Shown here: one piece after another, positions 1 through 7,517 of the stretch
Position numbering within the stretch: position 1 is the first letter of the stretch
How the letters are laid out: every line of letters starts with the position of its first letter
NCBI GenBank assembly: GCA_019639075.1
Contig: JAHBSO010000001.1
Coordinates: forward strand, 62,001-126,000
Source: Actinomycetota bacterium
GTDB taxonomy: Bacteria > Actinomycetota > Acidimicrobiia > Acidimicrobiales > Iamiaceae
DNA length: 64,000 nucleotides
Reading direction: 5' to 3'
The notes under the pieces: model-generated
Seen by the model: the letters and a program-made list of their open reading frames with translations, nothing else
Told to the model about the DNA's origin: nothing
The model's database searches: none
Made by a program: the position numbers and the translations under genes

Positions 1-1
1 C

Positions 2-2956
2 AACGACGTCACCCTCGTCGGCCGGGACCACGAGATGGCCCTGCTGCACCACGCCGTCGAGGCGTCGATCACCCACGATCGGGCGCTGCTGATCCTGCTC
101 GTGGCCGACGTCGGGGTGGGCAAGAGCCGTCTCGCCGACGAGATCGCGGGCTGGGCCGTCGACACGTTCCGGGCGGTCCCGGCAAAGGGGCGGTGCCTTC
201 CCTACGGCGAGGCCAACGTGTGGTGGCCGGTGGCCGACGCGCTCCGCGGCGCGCTGGGCGTCGACGTCGGGGCCGGGATCGACGAGGCCCGTCGGTCGGT
301 CCGCGCCGCGGTCGTCCGCACCCTGCCCGCCGACACGGCCGACGACGAGCACGACCGCGTCACCGACGGGATGCTGAACCTCCTCGGCTTCGAGGCCACG
401 GTGGAGGCGGAGCCGGCGACGGTGCGCGAGGAGATCGGGCGGGCGCTCGGCCTGTACCTCAACGCGGTGTCGAGTCGCCGCCCGGTCGTGTTCCAGGTCA
501 GCGATCTGCACTGGGCCGACGAGGTGCTCCTGCGCCTCATCGACCACGTGATCGAGAACGTCGCCAACCGGCCGGCCGTGCTGGTGGCCACCGCCCGTCC
601 CGACCTGCTCGACCGGTGGCAGCCGTCGCCGGGCCGTCACAACGCACTCGTCCTGCACCTCGACCCGCTCGACCGGGAGGCGGCCCGCCGCCTGCTCGAC
701 GAGCTGGCCGGGCGGCCCCTGCCCGAGCACGTGGCCGACGACGTACTCGACCGCAGCGGTGGCAACCCGTTCTTCCTGGAGGAGCTGGTGTCGCTCCTCG
801 AAGCGCCGGCGGGGTCGGCCGGCGAGGATGCCGCGGGCGCGGGCTCCCACGCCGGCGAGCTCCCGGCGACGCTGCGCGGGCTGGTCACCGCGCGCCTCGA
901 CGCGCTCGACCCGGAGGTCCGGGGCCTGCTCCAGCACGCGGCGGTGATCGGCCCGCGGGGTCCGGTCATGGGCCTGCGGGAGCTGTCGCGGGCGCTGCAC
1001 CCGGTGCGGGGCGCCGACATCGACGGGCCGCTCGAGGTGCTGGTCGACGAGGGCATCCTCGACGTGGAGGACGACCGCTGGGCGTTCCGGTCGTACCTCG
1101 TGCGCGACGTGTCGTACCAGGCGATCACCAAGGGCGACCGGGTCAAGGTGCACCACGGCATCGCCCGCTGGCTGGAGGACACCTACGGCGACCAGCGGCC
1201 CCGTCCCGCGTGGTTGGTCGACCAGCTCGCCCACCACTTCGGCGCGGTCGTCACCCTCGGCACGGAGCTGGGGGTCATCGGTCGCAGCCCGGACCTGTCG
1301 ACGGACCTGCGGGACCGTGCCCGGCGTTGGACGGTCGCGGCCGCGGCGCAGGCCCGGCGCGACCAGGCGGTCCCGGCGGCGATCCAGCGCTACGACCAGG
1401 CCATCGCGCTGGCCGAGCTCGATCCGTCGACCACCGACGCCGACCTGGCCGACCTGCACGTCATGCGGGCCGACGTCGGCGTCGAGGCCTGGGACTTCGC
1501 CGTCGCGTCGGAGTCGGTCGACCGCATCGAGGCGTTGGCGCCCGAGGGCGAGTCGGCGATCCGGGCCGCGGCGCTCGCGCTGCGGGGCCGGCTGGCGCAG
1601 CGGCGCGGCGACGTCGAGTCCTCGCTGGGTCACCTCGTGGCGGCCGAGGAGATGTACGGGCGCCTGGACCTCGTGGCCGAGCGGTCGGTGACCCTGCGGC
1701 ACCTCACGCTCGTGCAGATCTTCGCCGGACGGATGGACGACGCCCGGGAGAGCGCGGAGCGGTCCCGGGCCGGGTTCGAGGCCATCGGCGACCGCGCCGG
1801 TGAGGGCTGGGTCGTGCAGCACCTGGCGTGGATCGCGTTCATGCAGGGCGACCGGTCGACCGCCGAGGCCCGGTCGTCGGAGGCGATCGAGCTGTTCGCC
1901 CGGGTCAACGACGTCCGCGGGTTGGCCTGGGCCCGGGGCCTCCAGGCGTGGGTGCGCTTCCAGGGCCACCGGATCGAGGAGGCGGCGGAGCTGGCGACGG
2001 GCGTCCTCGAGGAGGCCCGCTCGCGCCGTGACCCGTGGGCCACCGCCATGATGACCACGCTGCTGGCGTCGATCCGCCTGTGGCTCGGGTCGACCGACGA
2101 TGCCGTCGACCTGGCTCGTGACGCGCACCGCGGCTTCGTCGCCATCGGCGACCCGTTCGGCATCGCGCAGTCGGCCGCGGTCCTCGGCCGCAGCCTCGTC
2201 ATGGCCGGTCGCGTCGACGAGGGCGTCGCGTACCTCGGCGACGTCTCGTCCGATCTCGTGCGGGCCACCCGCATCGCGATCGCCGCGCAGCTCGGTGAGC
2301 CGGAACGGGCCGACGTGCCGGGCGCGACCACTGCGTCGGTGATCGACCAGCGGGTGGCCGACGCGCTCCTCGCGCTCCAGCGGGGCGACCTCGCCGCGGC
2401 CGGTGCGCAGTTGGACGTCGACGGGCCCGGCGACCCCGACACCAACCTCTGGGCGGCCCGGGCGATGTGGCTCGCGGCGAGCGGGCGCGACGGCAGCGAC
2501 GAGATGGCCGACGCGGTCGACGGCGCACCGAGCGCCACCTACCTCGATCGCGCTGTGGCCGAGATCGCGGCCGCGCTGCGGGCCGCCGCGGTCGGCGACG
2601 GCGACACCGCGGCCGTTCGGTTCGAACGGGCGCGGAAGGTCATCGAACCGACGGGTGACCGGGTGGCCCGCAACGCCTACCGGGTCGCCGCCGAGCTGGC
2701 CCGCGACCACCTCGGTGCCGGGTGGTCGTCGAGCGAGGACCAGCGCCGGCCGGGGTGGTCGCTGCCCGGCGCCGAGGCGCACGGGTGGCAGGTGCTCTTC
2801 GAGGCGATCCTCGGCGCGGGCGCGACCACGGCGGGGGGGCTGACCCCGCCGACTACCGGTTGGGTTGCGGGGTGTAGCGGAGGTAGGGCTTCTTCGTGTC
2901 CCACCCCTTGGGGAACCTCTCCTTGGCGTCCTCGTCGGACACGGCGGGGGCGATGA
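2..2956 (+). CDS. AAA-ATPase / TPR regulator, 5'-truncated
   Basis: The reading frame is open from base 2, so the gene begins before the window. Its first residues (LVGRDHEM) are the usual entry to the AAA_16 ATPase domain that follows class III adenylate cyclase domains or heads LuxR/SARP-like regulators. A degenerate Walker A (ADVGVGKS, about residues 36-43 of the visible part) and a Walker B-like DLHWAD (about residue 170) support nucleotide binding. From about residue 440 the protein is a long Ala/Leu/Arg-rich helical solenoid with TPR character. It is probably cytoplasmic signalling or transcriptional control; the effector domain is outside the window. The last about 40 codons run antisense through the peroxiredoxin gene. 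Removing one G from the G7 tract at 2833-2839 would end the gene at 2841, just before its neighbour, so the true end is uncertain. Confidence 0.75.
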   Translation, partial: NDVTLVGRDHEMALLHHAVEASITHDRALLILLVADVGVGKSRLADEIAGWAVDTFRAVPAKGRCLPYGEANVWWPVADALRGALGVDVGAGIDEARRSVRAAVVRTLPADTADDEHDRVTDGMLNLLGFEATVEAEPATVREEIGRALGLYLNAVSSRRPVVFQVSDLHWADEVLLRLIDHVIENVANRPAVLVATARPDLLDRWQPSPGRHNALVLHLDPLDREAARRLLDELAGRPLPEHVADDVLDRSGGNPFFLEELVSLLEAPAGSAGEDAAGAGSHAGELPATLRGLVTARLDALDPEVRGLLQHAAVIGPRGPVMGLRELSRALHPVRGADIDGPLEVLVDEGILDVEDDRWAFRSYLVRDVSYQAITKGDRVKVHHGIARWLEDTYGDQRPRPAWLVDQLAHHFGAVVTLGTELGVIGRSPDLSTDLRDRARRWTVAAAAQARRDQAVPAAIQRYDQAIALAELDPSTTDADLADLHVMRADVGVEAWDFAVASESVDRIEALAPEGESAIRAAALALRGRLAQRRGDVESSLGHLVAAEEMYGRLDLVAERSVTLRHLTLVQIFAGRMDDARESAERSRAGFEAIGDRAGEGWVVQHLAWIAFMQGDRSTAEARSSEAIELFARVNDVRGLAWARGLQAWVRFQGHRIEEAAELATGVLEEARSRRDPWATAMMTTLLASIRLWLGSTDDAVDLARDAHRGFVAIGDPFGIAQSAAVLGRSLVMAGRVDEGVAYLGDVSSDLVRATRIAIAAQLGEPERADVPGATTASVIDQRVADALLALQRGDLAAAGAQLDVDGPGDPDTNLWAARAMWLAASGRDGSDEMADAVDGAPSATYLDRAVAEIAAALRAAAVGDGDTAAVRFERARKVIEPTGDRVARNAYRVAAELARDHLGAGWSSSEDQRRPGWSLPGAEAHGWQVLFEAILGAGATTAGGLTPPTTGWVAGCSGGRASSCPTPWGTSPWRPRRTRRGR

Positions 2957-3491
2957 TGACGTCCTCGCCGTCCTTCCAGTCGGCCGGGGTGGCCACCGAG
3001 TAGCCGGCGGTCAGCTGGAGCGAGTCGATCACCCTGAGGATCTCGTCGAAGTTCCGCCCGGTCGACGCCGGGTAGGTGAGCGTCAGCTTGATCTTGTTGT
3101 CCGGGCCGATCACGTAAACGGAGCGCACCGTGAGGGTGTCGTTCGCGTTGGGGTGGATGAGGTCGTACAGGTCGGCGAGCTTGCGATCGGGGTCGGCGAT
3201 CAGCGGGAAGTTGAGCGCGTTGCCGGTGACGTCCTCGATGTCGCCGACCCACGCACGGTGCGAGTCGATCGGGTCGACCGACACGCCGATGACCTTCACG
3301 TCGCGCTCGTCGAACTCGGGCTTGAGGCCGGCCACCCGGCCCAGCTCGGTGGTGCACACCGGCGTGAAGTCCTTCGGGTGCGAGAACAGGATCGCCCAGC
3401 TGTCGCCCTTCCAGTCGTAGAAGTTCAGCTCGCCGTCGGTGGTCTCGGCGGTGAAGTCGGGGGCGTCGTCGCCCAGTCGGAGCGTTGCCAT
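2853..3491 (-). CDS. 1-Cys peroxiredoxin (Prx6 family)
   Basis: This 212-residue thiol peroxidase reduces hydrogen peroxide or organic peroxides in the cytoplasm. The peroxidatic motif is complete: T43 and C46 lie in FTPVCTTELG, and a conserved SVDP motif follows near residue 90. There is no second cysteine, and the C-terminal extension is the length expected for the Prx6 (1-Cys) branch. An AGAGGA ribosome binding site lies about six bases before the ATG. The leader carries an inverted repeat (annotated separately) that overlaps the likely promoter. The 3' end overlaps the convergent AAA/TPR frame by 104 bp. Confidence 0.93.
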   Translation of the reverse strand: MATLRLGDDAPDFTAETTDGELNFYDWKGDSWAILFSHPKDFTPVCTTELGRVAGLKPEFDERDVKVIGVSVDPIDSHRAWVGDIEDVTGNALNFPLIADPDRKLADLYDLIHPNANDTLTVRSVYVIGPDNKIKLTLTYPASTGRNFDEILRVIDSLQLTAGYSVATPADWKDGEDVIIAPAVSDEDAKERFPKGWDTKKPYLRYTPQPNR

Positions 3492-3520
3492 GGGGTCCTC
3501 TTTCTCTGGTGTCTCCTAAT

Positions 3521-3539
3521 CCTGACCAACCTAGTCAGG
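3521..3539. promoter_or_regulatory. Inverted repeat in the peroxiredoxin promoter, possible Rrf2/IscR-type operator
   Basis: Half sites CCTGAC (3521-3526) and GTCAGG (3534-3539) are perfect complements separated by seven bases. The GAC-N7-GTC spacing is that of the IscR type 1 motif, but the central bases match only partly. It lies 30-48 bp upstream of the peroxiredoxin ATG and overlaps a minus-strand TAGGTT that could be the -10. A hairpin followed by four T on the plus strand is the alternative reading. Confidence 0.4.
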
Positions 3540-3569
3540 TTTTGGGGTCACCGGGCACTCCTCGTCCGG

Positions 3570-4628
3570 TCAGCTCCAGATGTCGTCGTCGACGACCGGC
3601 ACGCTGCCGGTGATGGTGGCGTAGTCGGGGTCGTCGGGATCGATGTGGCCGACGTGGTCGACGACGAAGGGGTCCTCGTCGCGTCGGGGACGGTCCACGT
3701 CGTGGGCGAGGAAGATCTCCGTCGCCGCCGGCACCGCGGAGCGGATCGACCGCTCGATCCGGTCGACGACCGTCGCGGCCTCGCCCGGTTCGAGCTCGGC
3801 CACCAGCTCGACGCGGGCGCCGACCAGCAGGTCCTCGGGGCCCAGTCGCACGGCGCGCAGCTGCACCACCCGGATCACCGTCGGCTCGATCGCGATCGCG
3901 GCGTGCACCGCCTCGAGGTCCTTCGTCGATCCCGACTCGGCGAGCAGCAGGGTCTTCGCCTCGGCGACCAGCGCGAACGCGAGGATCAGGAGGACCGCGC
4001 CGACCCCGACGGCCCCGACGCCGTCCCAGGTCGGGTCGTCGGTGGCGACGAGTGCGCCCACGGATCCCGCGGCGACGATCGACGCGATCGGAGCCGCCGC
4101 GGCGCCCACCAGCGCGACGGGCAGCTCGGGGGAGCGGCCGCGACGGACGAACCGCCGGAGGGCCACCTCCCCCCGGACGCGGTCGGCGGCGGCCCGGAGC
4201 ACGAGGAGCGCCACGACCTGCACGACGGCGGCCCCGGCGAGCACCGCGGCCGCGATCTCGGGTTCGGTCGGCGCGGTGCCGTCGTCGATCCGCGCCGCGC
4301 CGAGCCCGATCGCGACGGCCGCCGCCGCGCCCGCGGCGGCGACCGCCAGGACGAACGCCCAGAAGTAGCGCTCGCGGCCGTGGTGGAACGGGTGGTCGTC
4401 GTCGGGGGTCCGCCGCACCCGGCGTCCACCGAGCAGGATCGCCAACCGACCGACGGCCAGTGCCGCCGCGGCGACCGCGACGGCCAGGCAGCTCCGGGCG
4501 TCGGTGACCGACCACGCGACGCCGGCGGCCGCACCGACGGCGAGGTCGAGGACCACGGCGACGATCACGACACCGGTGCCGTGGCCGGGCGGTGCCGTCA
4601 CCTCGGCTCCGTCGGCGACATCGGTCAT
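3570..4628 (-). CDS. Cation diffusion facilitator-like membrane protein without metal ligands
   Basis: This 352-residue protein has the CDF architecture: four to six membrane segments, the signature HPFHHGRERYFWAF (about residues 79-92) and a soluble C-terminal domain with VxxVxxLR-type strands from about residue 240. Known CDF transporters of this actinobacterial branch carry an HSxxD motif in the second membrane helix and an ED pair after PELP in the fifth. Here those positions read AAAAL (about 54-58) and GA (175-176). I therefore infer that it does not move Zn2+ or Fe2+ in the usual way and may be a regulatory or repurposed paralog. The ATG start has GGGAG upstream and a TACCCT at 4664-4669 (minus strand). 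Confidence 0.8.
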   Translation of the reverse strand: MTDVADGAEVTAPPGHGTGVVIVAVVLDLAVGAAAGVAWSVTDARSCLAVAVAAAALAVGRLAILLGGRRVRRTPDDDHPFHHGRERYFWAFVLAVAAAGAAAAVAIGLGAARIDDGTAPTEPEIAAAVLAGAAVVQVVALLVLRAAADRVRGEVALRRFVRRGRSPELPVALVGAAAAPIASIVAAGSVGALVATDDPTWDGVGAVGVGAVLLILAFALVAEAKTLLLAESGSTKDLEAVHAAIAIEPTVIRVVQLRAVRLGPEDLLVGARVELVAELEPGEAATVVDRIERSIRSAVPAATEIFLAHDVDRPRRDEDPFVVDHVGHIDPDDPDYATITGSVPVVDDDIWS

Positions 4629-4640
4629 GGTCGGTTCGCT

Positions 4641-4667
4641 CCCTCGGTGGCGTCCTGGGACCGAGGG
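4641..4667. promoter_or_regulatory. 8-bp inverted repeat upstream of the CDF-like gene
   Basis: CCCTCGGT (4641-4648) and ACCGAGGG (4660-4667) are exact reverse complements with an 11-bp spacer. The distal arm overlaps the minus-strand TACCCT (4664-4669) that I take as the -10 of the CDF-like gene, so an operator is plausible. It could also form a hairpin in the 5' leader. Confidence 0.4.
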
Positions 4668-4775
4668 TACGCGGGAGCGGAAGCGCAGCGGTGGCGCGTT
4701 CGTCGGACCGGTCTCACGGCAGAACGACGCGACGTGGTGGAATGAACCCACCGCCGCCCGAGCACCGAGGCTCCC

Positions 4776-6293
4776 GTGCTTCCTCGCCACCGCCGCACCC
4801 GCCGCACCCGCCGCCGCCACCGCCACCGCCACCGCCACCGCCACCGCCGGATCGTCCTCGCCGCAGCGCTCGCCCTCGCGCTGGTGCTCGCGGCGTGCGG
4901 GGTCTCGCAGAAGGGCAACGCGCTGTCGGGCGAATCCGGCATCAAGGGCGGGATGGAGGACCCCGGCGAGCAGACCAGCACGAGCGAGCCCACCGAGGAG
5001 GACCTCCTCCCGCCGGTCGAGCTCGACGTGACCGGTGACGACGGCAACGAGCTCAACACGGTCGCCACGACCGCCGTCTCCGACCTCGAGACCTACTGGG
5101 CCGAGGAGTTCCCCCAGCTCTACGGCGGCGAGTACGAGCCGCTCTCCGGCGGACTGTTCGCCTACGACTCCTCGACCGACCCGAGGTCGCTCCCGTGCCC
5201 CGCCGAGTCGATCGACGCCATGCTGGGCAACGCCTTCTACTGCCCGCCCGACGATGCGGTGGCCTGGGACCAGGAGACGCTGCTGCCGGGCCTGGCGAAG
5301 GAGTTCGGGGACTTCACCGTCGCCGTCGTGCTGGGTCACGAGTGGGGCCACGCCATCCAGAACCGGGCCGGCAACTTCGACTCGTCGGTGTTCATCGAGC
5401 TCCAGGCCGACTGCTTCGCGGGTGCGTGGGTGGCCCACGTCCGCGAGTCGCGGCCCACCCACTTCCTCGTCGACACCGCGGTCCTCGACCAGGCGCTCGG
5501 CGGCGTGCTCTTCCTGAAGGACTCGCCGGGCGTCCTCTCCGACGACCCCACGGCGCACGGATCGGGCTTCGACCGGGTCGGGGCGTTCCAGGACGGGTTC
5601 CAGAACGGGGCCGAGGCCTGCGTCGGCTACCTCGACGGCCACATCACGCCCTACCAGTTCCCGTTCACGTCCGAGGACGACCTCGCCAACGAGGGCAACC
5701 TCCCGCTCGACGGCACGGAGGGCATCGAGACGGCGGCCGCGTCGTCGATCGAGGCGTACTGGACGGCCACGTTCCCGGAGCTCTCGGGCGGTGCCGAGTG
5801 GGAGCCGCTCGCCGAACCGGTCCGCTTCGCCGAGGGCGACCCGCCGTCCTGCAACGGCACGACGGTCGACACGTTCCGGCTCTTCCTCTGCCTGCCGGAG
5901 CGCTACGTCGGGTACTCCGCGAGGCTCGCCGAGGACGCCTACGCCCGCTACGGCGACTTCGGCTTCGCCACCCTGCTCGGCAGCCAGTACGGGCTCGCCG
6001 TGCAGGACGCCCTCGGCGACATGCCCGACGACGAGGTGGTCATGACCCTCCGGGGCGACTGCTACGCGGGGTCCTGGGCCGGCGCGCTGCTGCCCGACGA
6101 GGACGGGCTCGGCGACGAGGACCTGCAGCTGGTCCTGTCCCCGGGTGACCTCGACGAGGCCGTCGGCGTGCTCCTCGGCATCCGCAGCGAGTCGGACCGG
6201 ATCCGCCAGGGTCCGGGCTTCGACCGGGTCGCGGCGTTCCGCCAGGGTGTGATCGACGGCGCCGCGTCGTGCGCCGCCATCACCGCGGAATAG
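4776..6293 (+). CDS. Neutral zinc metallopeptidase lipoprotein with a duplicated inactive domain
   Basis: This 505-residue exported protein starts at GTG with GAGG upstream. The n-region is a run of alternating His/Arg residues encoded by a tandem CCGCCA-type hexamer (about 4811-4848). A hydrophobic helix and a lipobox LAAC with Cys about residue 42 follow. The first domain contains HEWGH (H188, E189, H192) in a context (GHEWGHAIQNR) typical of the YpfJ-like neutral zinc metallopeptidases (PF04228). The second half repeats the same layout (EAYW near the start, LLGSQYGLAVQD, then the RGDCYAGSW and GPGFDRVAAF motifs), but the ligands are replaced by S403, Q404 and L407. It is probably a surface-anchored protease with a pseudo-protease domain; the substrate is unknown. 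Confidence 0.85.
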   Translation: MLPRHRRTRRTRRRHRHRHRHRHRRIVLAAALALALVLAACGVSQKGNALSGESGIKGGMEDPGEQTSTSEPTEEDLLPPVELDVTGDDGNELNTVATTAVSDLETYWAEEFPQLYGGEYEPLSGGLFAYDSSTDPRSLPCPAESIDAMLGNAFYCPPDDAVAWDQETLLPGLAKEFGDFTVAVVLGHEWGHAIQNRAGNFDSSVFIELQADCFAGAWVAHVRESRPTHFLVDTAVLDQALGGVLFLKDSPGVLSDDPTAHGSGFDRVGAFQDGFQNGAEACVGYLDGHITPYQFPFTSEDDLANEGNLPLDGTEGIETAAASSIEAYWTATFPELSGGAEWEPLAEPVRFAEGDPPSCNGTTVDTFRLFLCLPERYVGYSARLAEDAYARYGDFGFATLLGSQYGLAVQDALGDMPDDEVVMTLRGDCYAGSWAGALLPDEDGLGDEDLQLVLSPGDLDEAVGVLLGIRSESDRIRQGPGFDRVAAFRQGVIDGAASCAAITAE

Positions 6294-6298
6294 GTGGC

Positions 6299-6304
6299 TA
6301 CGGT
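6299..6304 (+). promoter_or_regulatory. -10-like TACGGT, leaderless start
   Basis: TACGGT ends seven bases before GTG 6312, which argues for that start rather than the GTG at 6294 that directly follows the previous stop. Confidence 0.5.
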
Positions 6305-6311
6305 CCGGGCC

Positions 6312-7430
6312 GTGATCGACGACACCAAGCTGAAGGCCCTCATCACCCGCCTGCACCGCGAGATCGACGAAGGCCTGTCGCCCGCGGTGCAGATCGCGAT
6401 CGCCCGACACGGCGAGCTGCTCGTCGACGAGACGATCGGTGTGCCGTCGAGCAGCCGGTTCGTGGCCTTCTCGGCCACGAAGGCGTTCGTGGCCGGGGCG
6501 ATCTGGCGGCTGGTCGACGAGGGGCTCGTGGTGCTGGACGCGCCGGTGGCCACGTACCTGCCCGAGTTCGCCGGCAACGGCAAGGAGGGCGTCACCGTCG
6601 AGATGGTGCTCACCCACACCGGTGGCTTCCCGTACGCCCCGCTCGGTCCGGGTCGGTGGGAGACGCGGGCGTCGCGGCTCGAGGCCTTCGGGCGGTGGCG
6701 GCTCACGTCCGAGCCCGGCGAGTCGTTCACGTACCACCCGACCGCCGGCCACTGGGTGCTGGGCGAGGTCATCGCCGCGGTCACCGGCGAGGATCACACC
6801 GACGCCATCCAGCGCCTCGTCACCGATCCCCTCGGCCTGCCCCGGGTGCTCGGCATCCGACCCGACGACCGGGAGGGGATCGTCGAGTCGGTGGCCACCG
6901 GGGCGTTGCCCACGCCGGAGGAGGTGGAGGCGCTGATGGGCTTCAAGCTCGATCTCGCCGCGCTGATCCCGCCCGAGGTCGGCGTCCAGGCCCTGCTCAC
7001 GCTCAACGAGCCGTCGGTGCAGGAGATCGGCGTCCCCGGTGGCGGTGGGGTCATGCGGGCCGCCGACCTCGCGCTCCTGTACCAGGCGATGATCGACGAC
7101 CCGCTCGGCCTGTGGTCCCCGGAGATCCTGCGGGCCGGCACCCGCGAGATCCGCGTCGACCTGCCCGACGCCATGGGCGAGCCGTCGAACCGCACGCTCG
7201 GTCTCATCAGCGCGGGCACCGACGGTCGGGCCGCGCAGCGGGGCATGGGCAAGCACGCGTCGCCCGAGGCGTTCGGCCACCGCGGCGCCGGCGGCCAGCT
7301 GGCGTTCGCCGACCCGGCCACCGGGATCTCGGTCGCCTACCTGACCGCCGGGCTCGACCAGCACCTGCTCCGCCAGTACCGGCGCGACACCGCGATCGCG
7401 AGCCTGGCCAGCGACATCCTGGCCACCTGA
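6312..7430 (+). CDS. Beta-lactamase-fold serine hydrolase (family VIII esterase-like)
   Basis: This 372-residue protein belongs to the class C beta-lactamase/EstB/CubicO group (COG1680). The nucleophile and general base are in SATK (about residue 51), the tyrosine motif is YHP within FTYHPTAGHW, and HRGAGG near residue 320 stands in for the KTG strand. The THTGG segment before the tyrosine motif is also typical. No signal peptide is visible, so it is probably a cytoplasmic esterase or amidase. The frame is open up to a GTG at 6294, but the -10-like hexamer favours 6312. The substrate cannot be predicted. Confidence 0.85.
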   Translation: MIDDTKLKALITRLHREIDEGLSPAVQIAIARHGELLVDETIGVPSSSRFVAFSATKAFVAGAIWRLVDEGLVVLDAPVATYLPEFAGNGKEGVTVEMVLTHTGGFPYAPLGPGRWETRASRLEAFGRWRLTSEPGESFTYHPTAGHWVLGEVIAAVTGEDHTDAIQRLVTDPLGLPRVLGIRPDDREGIVESVATGALPTPEEVEALMGFKLDLAALIPPEVGVQALLTLNEPSVQEIGVPGGGGVMRAADLALLYQAMIDDPLGLWSPEILRAGTREIRVDLPDAMGEPSNRTLGLISAGTDGRAAQRGMGKHASPEAFGHRGAGGQLAFADPATGISVAYLTAGLDQHLLRQYRRDTAIASLASDILAT

Positions 7431-7479
7431 CCAGGTCGTCGGCGGTGGTCCGGTCGGGTGGAGGGGCCGTGCCACAATC

Positions 7480-7497
7480 GACGTTCCCGTGAACGTC
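7480..7497. promoter_or_regulatory. Inverted repeat upstream of the helicase
   Basis: GACGTTC (7480-7486) and GAACGTC (7491-7497) are exact complements with a 4-bp spacer. They directly follow CACAAT (7473-7478), a possible -10. The arms are in the order GTTC-N4-GAAC, the reverse of an actinobacterial SOS box, so this is not a LexA site as far as I can tell. It may be an operator or a leader hairpin. Confidence 0.35.
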
Positions 7498-7517
7498 CTG
7501 CGCGCCCCGTCCCCCGA

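Noticed and set aside
3521-3543. Intrinsic terminator after the AAA/TPR gene on the plus strand
   Set aside because: The 6-bp hairpin followed by only TTTT is over 500 bp beyond the gene end and lies in the peroxiredoxin promoter, so a regulatory palindrome is more likely.
7480-7497. SOS (LexA) box upstream of the helicase
   Set aside because: The actinobacterial box is GAAC-N4-GTTC; here the order of the arms is reversed.
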